From PALSA-607 sp036501485 (GTDB lineage: Bacteria > Actinomycetota > Actinomycetes > Acidothermales > Acidothermaceae): DNA of 40,521 bases. The notes under the pieces are model-generated. The model was given only the letters and a program-made list of their open reading frames with translations, searched no databases and had not been told where the DNA came from. Numbering within the stretch: position 1 is the first letter of the stretch; every line of letters begins with the position of its first letter. The DNA is taken from contig DASYAG010000082.1 in NCBI GenBank assembly GCA_036501485.1, positions 1 through 40,521 of the forward strand, in the 5' to 3' direction. The position numbers and the translations under genes were made by a program. Positions 23,001-30,579 of this stretch are shown here, piece after piece.

Positions 23001-23507
23001 GGCTTGCAGCAAGTCCTGAGCGGTCTCGACCAAGATCGCGTCGGCACCACCGTCAACGAGACCGGCAACCTCACTTTGGTAGGCGTCGCGCAGCGTCGCG
23101 TACCTGGTATGGCCGAGCGTCGGGAGTTTGGTGCCGGGCCCGACCGACCCCAGGACGAATCGCGGATGGTCCGGGGTGCTCCACCCATCGGCGACCTCCC
23201 GGGCGATCCGGGCGGACGCCTCCGCGAGTTCGTAGATCCGGTCAGCGATGTCGTATTCGGCCAGGTTGGCGAAGTTCGCCCCAAAGCTGTTGGTCTCGAC
23301 TGCATCGCAGCCGACCTCGAAGTAGGCATCATGAATAGCCCGGACGACGTCGGGCCGCGTCACGCACAAGATCTCGTTGCAACCCTCGAGCCCCTCGAAG
23401 TCATCGAGGTCGAGCTCGAAGCCCTGCAGCATGGTGCCCATTGCACCGTCGGCGACGACCACCCGGCGTGAAAGCTCACCACGCAAGACGTCACCACGAC
23501 TGTTCAC
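20040..23507 (-). CDS. metH: cobalamin-dependent methionine synthase MetH
   Basis: Transfers the methyl group of 5-methyltetrahydrofolate via cobalamin to homocysteine. All four modules are present in 1155 residues. The homocysteine domain (about 10-300) has zinc ligands Cys226 (GLNCATGP), Cys292 and Cys293 (GGCCGTTP). The pterin domain spans about 330-620. The cobalamin cap and binding domains (about 640-890) carry the cobalt-binding His736 in DVHDIG. The reactivation domain lies at about 930-1155. Length and order are standard. The chosen start is the GTG at 23505-23507 with only a weak GAGAG ribosome site. The frame reaches upstream to 23654, but those codons do not look like the family. 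I found no convincing cobalamin or SAM riboswitch in the 160 bp upstream. The HAD gene overlaps its stop. Confidence 0.97.
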   Translation of the reverse strand: MNSRGDVLRGELSRRVVVADGAMGTMLQGFELDLDDFEGLEGCNEILCVTRPDVVRAIHDAYFEVGCDAVETNSFGANFANLAEYDIADRIYELAEASARIAREVADGWSTPDHPRFVLGSVGPGTKLPTLGHTRYATLRDAYQSEVAGLVDGGADAILVETAQDLLQAKAAIIGARRALTAVGSTLPLIAQVTVETTGTMLLGSEIGAALTALEPLGIDLIGLNCATGPAEMGEHLRYLARHARVGISCMPNAGLPVLGHDGASYPLTPAELADAHDVFTREHGLALVGGCCGTTPAHLRLVVERVRGRELTTRRPQPEPGSASLYQSVTFRQDTSYLAVGERTNANGSRVFRDAMLEGRFEDCVEVAREATRDGSHLLDLCVDYVGRDGVVDMREVASRFATASTLPLMLDSTEPQVIEAGLECLGGRSIINSVNFEDGEGPASRFARIMPIVREHGAAVVALTIDETGQARTPEHKVAVAERLIETLTQTWGMHESDILVDCLTFTLGTGQEESRRDGLATIEAIRELKARHPDVQTILGLSNISFGLKPVVRAVLNSVFLAECTKAGLDAAIVHASKILPVARIPDDQREVALDLIYDRRREGYDPLGAFLDMFEGVDAQDAKATRAQELAALPLSERLQRRIIDGERVGLHADLDEALQTRPALEIVNDTLLEGMKVVGELFGRGDMQLPFVLQSAEVMKNAVAYLEPHMEKTDDAGKGTIVLATVKGDVHDIGKNLVDIILSNNGYSVVNLGIKQPVSAIIEAAEENDADAIGMSGLLVKSTVIMKENLEELTTRGLASRWPVLLGGAALTRAYVEQDLAEQFAGVVRYARDAFEGLRLMDALMGVKRGVEGAALPPLRQRRVTAVAERPEEVVDLGGRSDVATDIVVPTPPFWGDRLVKGIPLADYADLLDEKATFAGRWGLRGVRGGASYEDLVETEGRPRMRKWLDRIQTEGWLDAGVVYGYFPCVSEGNDLVVLNDDGSDRLRFTFPRQRRDRRLCLADFFRPRELGETDVVGFQVVTVGPRISGATGALFAENAYRDYLELHGLSVQLAEALAEFWHRRIREELGTASEDSADVQAVLEHQAYRGSRYSFGYPACPDLEDRAKIVELLRPERIGVTLSEELQLHPEQSTDALIVHHPEAKYFSA

Positions 23508-23668
23508 TCTCTCAACGGTACCGTGCGCACGCGCACGCTGAGATGCATTAGCCTCCGGGACGCACAGGTTCGACTCGGCGAGCGGCTCGCCCGCGTAGGC
23601 TGGCTGAGCGGTCGCGCGCGAACCAGGCGGCCGCGCAGGTCGCAGTTGGCACATGATGGGAGGCCGCG

Positions 23669-24520
23669 ATGATCGAGCTATCCGGCGTCCCCAAGCTCAG
23701 TCGGCCCGTCATGGTGACCGCCTTTGAGGGCTGGAACGACGCCGCCGACTCAGCGACCGACGCGATCGAGGCGCTCGAAGCCGGGTGGGATGCAAAGCCC
23801 CTCGGCGCCCTCGACCCCGAGGACTACTACGACTTCCAGGTCAATCGCCCGACCGTGTCGCTGGTCGACGGCGTGAGCCGGCGGGTTTCGTGGCCGACCA
23901 CCCGGCTATCTCTCGCCGACTCAGTCGCTGGGCGGCGCGACATCGTGCTGGTTCGCGGGCTTGAGCCGAACATGCGGTGGCGGTCGTTCTGCGGCGAGAT
24001 CATCGAGGCGGCAATCGGACTCGGGGTTGAGGAGGTCGTCAACCTCGGCGCCCTGTTGTCGGATTCCCCGCATAGCCGCCCAGTGCCGGTGACCGGCACC
24101 GCTGTGGATGGCGAGACCGCGCGCCGCCTGGGCCTCGAGCAGTCCCGCTACGAGGGACCGACCGGCATCGTCGGCGTCTTCAACGACGCCTGCATTCAGG
24201 CCGGGCTGCCCGCAGTTTCGCTGTGGGCCGCCGTCCCGCACTACGTCGCTCAGCCGCCCTGCCCGAAGGCGACGCTCGCCCTGCTGCGCAACCTCGAAGA
24301 CGTTCTCGAGACGACCATTCCGTACGGCGACCTGGCCGAGATGTCGGAGGCATGGGAACGCGGTGTCGACCAGCTCGCCGAGGAAGACTCCGAAGTCGCC
24401 GAGTACGTGCGAACCCTCGAACGACAGAAGGACGAAGCCGAGCTCCCCGAGGCAAGTGGTGAAGCCATCGCCCGCGAGTTCGAACGGTACCTGCGACACC
24501 GCCGCGACGGCGCGTCCTAA
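23669..24520 (+). CDS. PAC2-family protein (proteasome assembly chaperone-like fold)
   Basis: 283-residue cytosolic protein of the PAC2/DUF75 family, starting MIELSGVPKLSRPVMVTAFEGWNDAADSATD after a good GGGAGG ribosome site. The N-terminal GWNDA segment, the central EVVNLGALLSDSPHSRPVPVTG stretch and the late EYVRTLERQ region are typical of actinobacterial members (the Rv2125 type). The family is named for sequence similarity to eukaryotic 20S assembly chaperones, but bacterial members have no proven role in proteasome assembly. Here it is in the same 25-kb stretch as the proteasome genes yet separated by metH, so co-function is not shown. The C-terminal 40 residues are highly charged (EEDSEVAEYV..., EAIAREFERYLRH). 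Divergent from metH. Confidence 0.93.
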   Translation: MIELSGVPKLSRPVMVTAFEGWNDAADSATDAIEALEAGWDAKPLGALDPEDYYDFQVNRPTVSLVDGVSRRVSWPTTRLSLADSVAGRRDIVLVRGLEPNMRWRSFCGEIIEAAIGLGVEEVVNLGALLSDSPHSRPVPVTGTAVDGETARRLGLEQSRYEGPTGIVGVFNDACIQAGLPAVSLWAAVPHYVAQPPCPKATLALLRNLEDVLETTIPYGDLAEMSEAWERGVDQLAEEDSEVAEYVRTLERQKDEAELPEASGEAIAREFERYLRHRRDGAS

Positions 24521-24542
24521 CTGCGGCTTTATCGACCGCGCC

Positions 24543-25007
24543 TTAACTGCTACCGGCGAATCCCTGCTGCCGCCACGCTTCATAAGCAGCAACCGCAGCC
24601 GCGTTCGACAGGTTCAGCGAGCGGCGTCCAGCCAACATTGGGATGCGCACCCACTGAGTGACGTGCGGATCGGCGAGCACTTCCTCTGACAGGCCGTCGG
24701 GTTCAGGCCCGAACAACAACACGTCGCCGGGTACGTAGGCGATGTCGGCGAATGAATCGGTAGCGCGTGCGGTGAACGCGAACACCCGAGCGGGCATTAA
24801 CGCCAGCCAGGCCGCCGCCAAATCACTATGTACGTGCACGGTGGCGAGGTCGTGATAGTCAAGCCCCGCTCGACGCAGCTTGGTGTCGCTGAGATCGAAC
24901 CCGAGCGGTTCGATGAGGTGCAACTCGGCGCCGGTCGCAGCAACCATCCGGATCGCGTTTCCGGTGTTGGGCGGGATTTGTGGCTCAACGAACGCGATAC
25001 GAAACAC
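24543..25007 (-). CDS. trmL: tRNA (cytidine/uridine-34-2'-O)-methyltransferase TrmL
   Basis: SpoU-type (trefoil-knot) methyltransferase that methylates the 2'-O of the wobble base of certain leucine tRNAs. The 154-residue protein starts MFRIAFVEPQIPPNTGNAIR (motif 1 with NTGN). LLFGPEPDGLSEEVLA is motif 2 and IPMLAGRRSLNLSNAAAVAAYEAWR is motif 3, which forms the knot and SAM site. Its size equals that of E. coli TrmL. The start is the GTG at 25005-25007; the longer frame in the track of open codons is not needed. It lies 11 bp beyond the mshC stop on the same strand, and those bases form a near 11-bp duplication (25007-25017, 25018-25028). The window itself encodes a tRNA-Leu (33620-33704), the sort of substrate TrmL uses, though the enzyme's classical targets have CAA and UAA-type anticodons. 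Confidence 0.93.
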   Translation of the reverse strand: MFRIAFVEPQIPPNTGNAIRMVAATGAELHLIEPLGFDLSDTKLRRAGLDYHDLATVHVHSDLAAAWLALMPARVFAFTARATDSFADIAYVPGDVLLFGPEPDGLSEEVLADPHVTQWVRIPMLAGRRSLNLSNAAAVAAYEAWRQQGFAGSS

Positions 25008-25018
25008 CGGCAGCGCGC

Positions 25019-26254
25019 CTACAGCGCGATCCCGAGCAGCAGATCGGCGACGGCTCGCACCAACTCCGGCGCAGCCGCATCTCCCCCGCCAGCAGCGAGC
25101 GCGGAGGACGCCCAATCGTCGATCGCAACCAGCGCGCCAGGAGCGTCGAGGTCGTCACCGAGGCGTTCGCGGACGACGGCGAGAACCCCATCAGCGGACG
25201 GCGCCGTCAACAACGTGGTCGCCGCCCGCCAGGTCTCGAGCCGAGTTGTTGCGGAGTCGAGATCGGCCTGCGTGTACTCCCAGTCGCTGCGGTAGTGGTG
25301 AGCCAGCAGAGCGAGCCGAATCGCCATCGGGTCGACTCCCTCACTCAACAGCTTCGAGACGAACACGAGGTTGCCACGCGACTTCGACATCTTCGCGCCG
25401 TCGTAGCCGACCATGCCGGCATGCACGTAACTCCGTGCGAACGGTCCGCCGGTGATGACCGCGCCTTGGGCAGCGCACATTTCATGATGGGGGAAAACGA
25501 GGTCGCGCCCGCCGCCTTGCACCGACAGTGGCGCTTCTAGGTACTCCAACGCGATCGCGGTGCACTCGACATGCCAGCCCGGACGACCACGGCCGATCGC
25601 GGCATCCCAGGCGGGCTCCCCCGGCCGTTCGGCCCGCCACAACAGCGAATCGAGTGGGTCTCGCTTACCCGGACGTTCGGGGTCGCCCCCGCGTTCGGCG
25701 AATAGCTCCAGCATGACGGCGCGGTCATCATGGGAGACGGAGCCGAATTCGCCTGACGAGTTGACCGCAAAGTACAGATCGCCGTCGACGTCGTACGCGG
25801 CGCCGTCCGCCTGCAGTTTCTGGATCAGCGCTACAACGATCGCGATCGACTCGACGACGCCGACGTAGTGCTGCGGAGGCAACACCCGCAACGCGGTCAT
25901 GTCGCGGTGGAACAGTGCGATCTCGCGGGCCGCAAGCTCCTGCCAGGTCTCGCCGGTGACGGCCGCGCGCTCAAGAAGCGGATCGTCAACATCGGTCACG
26001 TTCTGCACGTAGTCGACTTCGACCCCGGCATCGCGCCAGACTCGGTTGAGCAGGTCAAAGCCAACATAAGTAGCCGCGTGACCCAGGTGCGTCGCGTCGT
26101 ATGGCGTGATGCCGCACACATAGATCGAGGCACCCGCCGCCGATCCGACGGTCGCCAGCGACTGCGTCGCGGTGTCCCAGACCTTCGGTAGCGGGCTCTT
26201 GCCGGGGAGTGCGGCGAGGGACGTCGACGCCTGCGGTGCTGGCCACGGCTGCAT
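25019..26254 (-). CDS. mshC: cysteine--1-D-myo-inosityl 2-amino-2-deoxy-alpha-D-glucopyranoside ligase MshC
   Basis: Mycothiol biosynthesis enzyme: activates cysteine with ATP and joins it to GlcN-inositol. The 411-residue protein resembles cysteinyl-tRNA synthetase but lacks the tRNA-binding C terminus. It has the MshC form of the signature, YVCGITPYDATHLGHA (residues 45-60, zinc ligand Cys47), where CysRS would have PTVYD. Further zinc-ligand stretches are WHVECTAI and PHHEMCAAQ. KMSKSRGNLVFVS is the KMSKS loop. Mycothiol is specific to actinobacteria, which supports the taxonomic call. It is followed by trmL and preceded on the same strand by the SCO1664/DUF3090/phosphatase trio, an arrangement recurrent in actinobacteria. 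Confidence 0.96.
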   Translation of the reverse strand: MQPWPAPQASTSLAALPGKSPLPKVWDTATQSLATVGSAAGASIYVCGITPYDATHLGHAATYVGFDLLNRVWRDAGVEVDYVQNVTDVDDPLLERAAVTGETWQELAAREIALFHRDMTALRVLPPQHYVGVVESIAIVVALIQKLQADGAAYDVDGDLYFAVNSSGEFGSVSHDDRAVMLELFAERGGDPERPGKRDPLDSLLWRAERPGEPAWDAAIGRGRPGWHVECTAIALEYLEAPLSVQGGGRDLVFPHHEMCAAQGAVITGGPFARSYVHAGMVGYDGAKMSKSRGNLVFVSKLLSEGVDPMAIRLALLAHHYRSDWEYTQADLDSATTRLETWRAATTLLTAPSADGVLAVVRERLGDDLDAPGALVAIDDWASSALAAGGGDAAAPELVRAVADLLLGIAL

Positions 26255-26278
26255 GTCCGGAACTCTAGTCAGCCGCCG

Positions 26279-27010
26279 CTAGAAGGGCGGCCACGGGACG
26301 GCGGGCCAGCCGTCGCCCGGAACCGGGAAGAGGCCTTCGCGCAGCAGCCGATCGACCCGGCGTCTGACCGCACTGACCTCCCGCGCGGTGATGAGCGTCT
26401 TGAGCTGGGTGCCAAGATCGCTCGCAAGATCGATGCGCAAAGCCGCCAACGTGTCGAGCGCGTCGTCAGGCAACGCAGTGCCGCGCCACTGCCACAACAC
26501 GGTGCGCAGCTTGTCCTCGGTGGCAAAACACACACCGTGGTCGACGCCGTAGATGTGGCCGCCCGGCGTCGGCAGCAGGTGACCGCCTTTGCGGTCGGCG
26601 TTGTTGACCACCGCGTCAAAAACCGCCATCCGGCGAAGGCCCGGGTGGTTGCTGTGCAACAACGCCATCACGTCGGCGTCCTCGTCAATGTCTATCCAGA
26701 GTTGGCAGGCACCGGGGCCTAGCGGTCCGTCGCGCATGACAGTCGGCGGCACGACGTCCCACCCCGTTGCCTCCGACACGAGGTAGGCCCCAACCTCGCG
26801 ACCCGCGAGTGTGCCGTCGGGGAAATCCCACAGCGGACGCTCGCCGGCGACCGGCTTGTACACGCACGTCAATGAAATCGCGCCCTGCGTCACAACGGAG
26901 TACAGCGTCGTGTTCGACGCATCGACCAGCCGGCCTTCAATGGCGAGGTCGCCCTCGGTCAGGACGGCCCGCACCTCTGCCGCACTGAGGTCGAAGCTCT
27001 GTTCGGTCAT
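26279..27010 (-). CDS. SCO1664-family conserved protein (kinase-like fold)
   Basis: 243-residue cytosolic protein of the family named after Streptomyces SCO1664. It has an apparent nucleotide-binding fold distantly like PI3/4-kinase or HipA proteins: TLYSVVTQGAISLTCVYKPV would carry a Lys in the first lobe, VVNNADRKGGHLLP resembles the catalytic NxDR/N segment, and IYGVDHGVCF resembles the metal-binding D-H-G. The conserved YKP, NNADRKGGH and VDHGVCF motifs are seen directly; kinase activity is inference. It lies 24 bp upstream of mshC and 27 bp after the DUF3090 gene. A role tied to mycothiol or histidine phosphatase signalling has not been established. Confidence 0.88.
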   Translation of the reverse strand: MTEQSFDLSAAEVRAVLTEGDLAIEGRLVDASNTTLYSVVTQGAISLTCVYKPVAGERPLWDFPDGTLAGREVGAYLVSEATGWDVVPPTVMRDGPLGPGACQLWIDIDEDADVMALLHSNHPGLRRMAVFDAVVNNADRKGGHLLPTPGGHIYGVDHGVCFATEDKLRTVLWQWRGTALPDDALDTLAALRIDLASDLGTQLKTLITAREVSAVRRRVDRLLREGLFPVPGDGWPAVPWPPF

Positions 27011-27037
27011 AACGATGGCTCGGTCACAACTGCCGCG

Positions 27038-27634
27038 TCAGTGCGGGTGATGGCCGTTGGAGCGTGCGCATACGTGACTCTCAGGATCGAGCGGCTGGCC
27101 GCAGAACTGGCACGGTGGCCGGCCTGCAGCAACGATCGCAAGCGCGCGCTTCGTGAACGCCCGCGCGACACCGCCGGTGATGCGCACGCGCAGCAGGTCA
27201 GGACCTTCCGCATCGTCGTCGCTCAGCAGCGCTGGGTCGCTCGAATCATCGGTGTCATCGTCGGTCTCGTCCCCAACGACGTCGCTGACGGCAAGCGCCT
27301 CGAGGATTACTCGCTCGGTCTCTGGATCCCAGCCGAGACCGAGAGCGCCGACCCTGAACTCCTCCACGATTGGTTGGTCGAGTGGCAGCGTGTCATTGAG
27401 GTCCAGTGGCGCGACTGCGGGCACCGACGACGTCCCGCCTGATGCTCGTAAGACCTCGTCTAGGAGCTGGTCGAGCCGCTCCGCTAACGCAGCGACCTGC
27501 GTCTTCTCCAGCACCACGCTGGTCAACTGACCGGTACTGCGGGCCTGCATGAAAAAGGTCCGCTCGCCGGGCTGGCCGACCGTACCGATCACGAGGCGCT
27601 CGGGTGGGTCGTACAGAAAGATGTGACGGGGCAT
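27038..27634 (-). CDS. DUF3090-family conserved protein
   Basis: 198-residue protein starting MPRHIFLYDPPERLVIGTVG, the hallmark of DUF3090. The C terminus carries a zinc-binding-like motif, CQFCGQPLDPESHVCARSNG, with three Cys and a His. The N-terminal half is predicted to be a beta-sheet (GERTFFMQARSTGQLTSVVLEK). An acidic loop at about 128-150 (DETDDDTDDSSDPALLSDDDAEG) is longer than I would expect. Function is unknown. It is always found in actinobacteria next to the SCO1664-type protein and the histidine phosphatase as a gene trio, here with 27 and 9 bp gaps and all on one strand, so a complex or a short pathway is plausible. Confidence 0.9.
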   Translation of the reverse strand: MPRHIFLYDPPERLVIGTVGQPGERTFFMQARSTGQLTSVVLEKTQVAALAERLDQLLDEVLRASGGTSSVPAVAPLDLNDTLPLDQPIVEEFRVGALGLGWDPETERVILEALAVSDVVGDETDDDTDDSSDPALLSDDDAEGPDLLRVRITGGVARAFTKRALAIVAAGRPPCQFCGQPLDPESHVCARSNGHHPH

Positions 27635-27643
27635 ACGACGACC

Positions 27644-28345
27644 CTATTTGGCGCCGGCGCCGCCGCCGACCACGGCATCGCTGCTAGCGCTCTTCGCGCG
27701 ACTCCTACGACCCTTCGCGGACGGCTTGAGCAGCGTGGCGAGATCGGTCCCACTGTCATTGACGCGGACGACGAATGGGCGCAGCGCGGTGTAGCTGATG
27801 ACCGTGACCGAGCACGGATCGATCACAATGCGCTGGAACGTATCGAGGTGCATGCCGAGCGCATCGGCCACGACGGACTTGATGATGTCGGCGTGTGAGC
27901 AAGCGATCCAGGTGGCATCGGGGCCAAGCTTCGTGTTCCACGAACGGACCGCGTCAACTGCGCGGACCTGCGCGTCACGCATCGCCTCGCCGCCCTCGCC
28001 GGGAAACGTCACTGCGCTTGGATGAGCCTGGACCACTTTCCATAGCGGATCTTTGGCCAGCTTGTTGATTTCCTGGCCGGTCCAGTCGCCGTAGCCGCAC
28101 TCGATTAGTCGCGCGTCGGTTTCGAGCGTGAGGTCACGGTCCTTCGCGATGAATTCGGCGGTCTGGACGCAACGCTCCAACGGGCTGCTGACGATTGCCT
28201 GGACGGCGACCCCTACGAGTCTGCGAGCAACCGCTTCGGCCTGGGCACGGCCGCGGTCATCAAGATCGACACCTGGCGTGCGGCCAGCGAGCACCGGACC
28301 CGTCAAGGCCGTAAGGCCGTGCCGGACGAGCAGAACCGTGGTCAC
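27644..28345 (-). CDS. histidine phosphatase superfamily protein (MSMEG_4193-like)
   Basis: 233-residue phosphoglycerate-mutase-like phosphatase. The catalytic RHG is in VLLVRHGLTAL (about 4-14; His8 is the phospho-acceptor). The second region is SSPLERCVQTAE, the catalytic Glu is in IECGYGDWTGQE (near 84), and the second His is in WIACSHADIIKS. The C-terminal 30 residues are Lys/Arg/Ser/Gly-rich (KGRRSRAKSASSDAVVGGGAGAK) and likely disordered. Substrate unknown. The start is a GTG (28343-28345). It is the first gene of the trio leading into mshC on the minus strand, and the small one-TM protein gene lies 36 bp upstream. Confidence 0.92.
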   Translation of the reverse strand: MTTVLLVRHGLTALTGPVLAGRTPGVDLDDRGRAQAEAVARRLVGVAVQAIVSSPLERCVQTAEFIAKDRDLTLETDARLIECGYGDWTGQEINKLAKDPLWKVVQAHPSAVTFPGEGGEAMRDAQVRAVDAVRSWNTKLGPDATWIACSHADIIKSVVADALGMHLDTFQRIVIDPCSVTVISYTALRPFVVRVNDSGTDLATLLKPSAKGRRSRAKSASSDAVVGGGAGAK

Positions 28346-28381
28346 GCCTCGACCTTACGGGGTCGCTGGTGGCAGCCGGTC

Positions 28382-28618
28382 TCAGCTAGTAGCAGCGGGG
28401 TGACCGACGACGCCGGGGTCCTGCTTGTTGGTGTAGGCGGCCCAACAGCTCGATGCACCGGGCCGCGAGACCTGCGTGGGGGTGGGGCACTTTCCGTGCG
28501 GGCCGGCGACCTTGGCCAGCGATACCAGCGCGAGCACCCCAGCGACGGCCAGCACAACGACGATGGCGACAAACTGCACGTGCGAGAGCGGCTTGTCAGC
28601 CTTCGACTTCGCAGACAC
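28382..28618 (-). CDS. small single-pass membrane protein, unknown
   Basis: A 78-residue protein starting at a GTG (28616-28618) with CAGGAG 7 bases upstream, which argues for translation. It reads VSAKSKADKPLSHVQF, then one membrane helix (about 15-38, VAIVVVLAVAGVLALVSLAKV). Outside it has a short region with two Cys (GKCPTP..., SSCWAAYTN), about 15 residues apart, that could form a disulphide. No family recognised. It is on the same strand as the phosphatase gene, 36 bp upstream, and divergent from the ABC ATPase gene. Confidence 0.7.
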   Translation of the reverse strand: MSAKSKADKPLSHVQFVAIVVVLAVAGVLALVSLAKVAGPHGKCPTPTQVSRPGASSCWAAYTNKQDPGVVGHPAATS

Positions 28619-28817
28619 GCAGCAACTCCTGCCTGGTTCTGGACCGCGATCCCGGTCAGTTCGTCGAGCCACGAGTGTACCGAGGCGGCACCGCGATCCC
28701 TACGCGGCACCACGGGTCGGATCAGGGTCGCGCCAGGGCTCTCCCCGATTGTCGCTCGACGCCGCCGCCAGCATCGTGAAACACGTCGGCGGTATCCCGA
28801 AACGAAAGCAGGACCTG

Positions 28818-29738
28818 GTGATCGAGGTTCGCGATCTCAGCAAGCGTTTTGGCTCGACGTTGGCGGTCGATCACCTGTCGTTCTCGGTCGGGCCCGGCAT
28901 CGTCACGGGGTTCCTCGGGCCGAACGGATCAGGCAAGTCGACCACCATGCGGATGATCTTGGGACTAGACCATCCTTCCAAGGGCGGGACGACGGTCAAT
29001 GGCCGGCCGTACGGCGAAATCCACCGGCCGCTGCACGAAGTGGGCGCGCTCTTGGACGCCAAGGCGATGCATGGTGGCCGCAGCGCCTACAACCACCTTC
29101 TGTGCGTGGCACAAAGCAACGCAATCCCGCGGCGCAGGGTGGGCGAGTGCCTTGACCTCGTGGGTCTCGACACAGTTGGCCGCAAACGAGCTCGCACCTA
29201 TTCACTCGGCATGGGACAGCGGCTCGGGATCGCCACCGCGTTACTTGGTGACCCGCAAGTGCTGATGTTCGATGAGCCGATCAACGGCCTGGATCCCGAG
29301 GGAATCCTGTGGATCCGCACCTTGCTCCGAAGTCTCGCTGCGCAGGGGCGCACGGTCTTCGTGTCGAGTCACCTCATGAGCGAGATGGCACTGACCGCCG
29401 ACCACCTGGTGGTCATAGGTCGCGGCCGGCTCATTGCTGACTCGAGTACGGCCGACCTGATTGCCAGCAGCTCGCAGGGCTACGTGCATGTGCGCACGCC
29501 AGACGTCGAGGGTCTCGCCACGCGATTGCGCAGTGCAGGAGCGATCGTCGATACCGACGCCGACACGATGCGGGTGACCGGCCTTGAATGCGCGGCCATC
29601 GGCGAGCTAGCAGCTTTGGATCACATCGCCCTGCACGAGTTGACACCACGCTCGGCATCGTTGGAGGAAGCGTTCATGGAACTGACGAAGGACAGCGTTG
29701 ACTACCGCACCGACGCGACGGTGGCGATCGCATCATGA
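28818..29738 (+). CDS. ABC-2-type exporter ATP-binding protein
   Basis: 306-residue ATPase of an exporter. The start is the GTG at 28818-28820 (AGCAGGA upstream), giving VIEVRDLSKRFGSTLAV; the longer frame overlaps the divergent gene and is rejected. Walker A is GPNGSGKST (about 38-46), the signature YSLGMGQRLGIATALL, Walker B VLMFDEPINGLDPEG and the H-loop FVSSHLMSEM. The C-terminal 80 residues (from SSSQGYVHVRTPD) form the small accessory domain seen in actinobacterial drug or lantibiotic-type exporters. The stop overlaps the permease start (ATGA at 29735-29738). Substrate unknown; such pairs commonly give resistance to peptides or drugs. Its upstream region is about 200 bp. Confidence 0.93.
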   Translation: MIEVRDLSKRFGSTLAVDHLSFSVGPGIVTGFLGPNGSGKSTTMRMILGLDHPSKGGTTVNGRPYGEIHRPLHEVGALLDAKAMHGGRSAYNHLLCVAQSNAIPRRRVGECLDLVGLDTVGRKRARTYSLGMGQRLGIATALLGDPQVLMFDEPINGLDPEGILWIRTLLRSLAAQGRTVFVSSHLMSEMALTADHLVVIGRGRLIADSSTADLIASSSQGYVHVRTPDVEGLATRLRSAGAIVDTDADTMRVTGLECAAIGELAALDHIALHELTPRSASLEEAFMELTKDSVDYRTDATVAIAS

Positions 29739-30559
29739 CCGCCACCACAACGGCTGCACCAGAGTCCGTCAACACCTCCCCGACGCGCAGTATCGGATTG
29801 ATGAACGTCGTCCGGTCTGAGTGGACGAAGCTGCGCACAGTGCGATCGACATATTGGACGGCGATTGCCGCAGGTCTTGGGACCATCGGCATCGCCGTGC
29901 TCGGTGCGACGGAGTACGTCCGCAACTTCACCCCACACAAGCTGGACGATGGATTCGACGCCGCAAACTTCATCTTGCAAGGTCTCTACGTTGCACAGAT
30001 CGCACTCGGCGCGCTCGGCGTTCTGGCCATCACCGGTGAATACGCGACCGGGATGATCAGGACCACGCTGACCGCCGTCCCGCAACGTCGTGTCGTTATC
30101 GCACTCAAGGGGCTCGTGTATCTCGTGGCGATGGTGATCGTGGGCGAGACTTTGTCGTTCACTACGTTCGGGATCGGGCAAGCGATCCTGCACAGCAAGC
30201 ACGCGGGCGTGTCGCTGTCGGATCCGGGTGTGCTGCACGTCGTGGTCGGCGGCGGGCTCTACATCGCATCGGTCGGTCTGCTTGCATTCGCCCTCGGCAC
30301 ACTTGTACGCAGAACGGCAGGAGCCCTCGCGACGTTCTTCGGCGTGCTGTTCCTGCCGTCGGCGCTGATCGACCTGCTGCCCAATTCGTGGCGCACTGCC
30401 GCAATCAAGTTCGCACCTGCGAACGCCGGGACACAGGTCCTCAACAGGTGGCGGCTCCACGACATGCTCGGACCCTGGCAGGGTCTCGGGATCCTGACTC
30501 TGTACGGGTTAGTGATCCTGCTCGGCGCGCTGTTCCTGCTTGGCCGCCGAGACGCGTGA
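29735..30559 (+). CDS. ABC-2-type exporter permease
   Basis: 274-residue membrane partner of the preceding ATPase, overlapping its stop. After a short Thr/Ala-rich cytoplasmic head (1-30), VRSEWTKLRTVRSTYWT is the usual amphipathic lead-in of actinobacterial ABC-2 permeases. About six membrane helices follow: IAAGLGTIGIAVLG, LYVAQIALGALGVLAI, ALKGLVYLVAMVIVGE, VVVGGGLYIASVGLLAFALG, GALATFFGVLFLPSALIDLL and LGILTLYGLVILLGALFLLG. It ends GRRDA. The EYATGMIRTTLTAVPQRR segment after helix 2 is characteristic of the family. It would form the channel as a dimer. Confidence 0.93.
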   Translation: MTATTTAAPESVNTSPTRSIGLMNVVRSEWTKLRTVRSTYWTAIAAGLGTIGIAVLGATEYVRNFTPHKLDDGFDAANFILQGLYVAQIALGALGVLAITGEYATGMIRTTLTAVPQRRVVIALKGLVYLVAMVIVGETLSFTTFGIGQAILHSKHAGVSLSDPGVLHVVVGGGLYIASVGLLAFALGTLVRRTAGALATFFGVLFLPSALIDLLPNSWRTAAIKFAPANAGTQVLNRWRLHDMLGPWQGLGILTLYGLVILLGALFLLGRRDA

Positions 30560-30579
30560 TCGCCCGATACGGTGCTGGC

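Noticed and set aside
20040..23654. Long plus-strand frames opposite metH (for example 21540-22970, 476 codons)
   Set aside because: The minus strand carries an unmistakable full-length MetH; long opposite frames are expected in GC-rich genes.
23508..23668. Possible cobalamin or SAM riboswitch before metH
   Set aside because: The 160-bp leader lacks the B12-box consensus and any convincing set of paired elements; nothing beyond GC-rich short repeats is seen.
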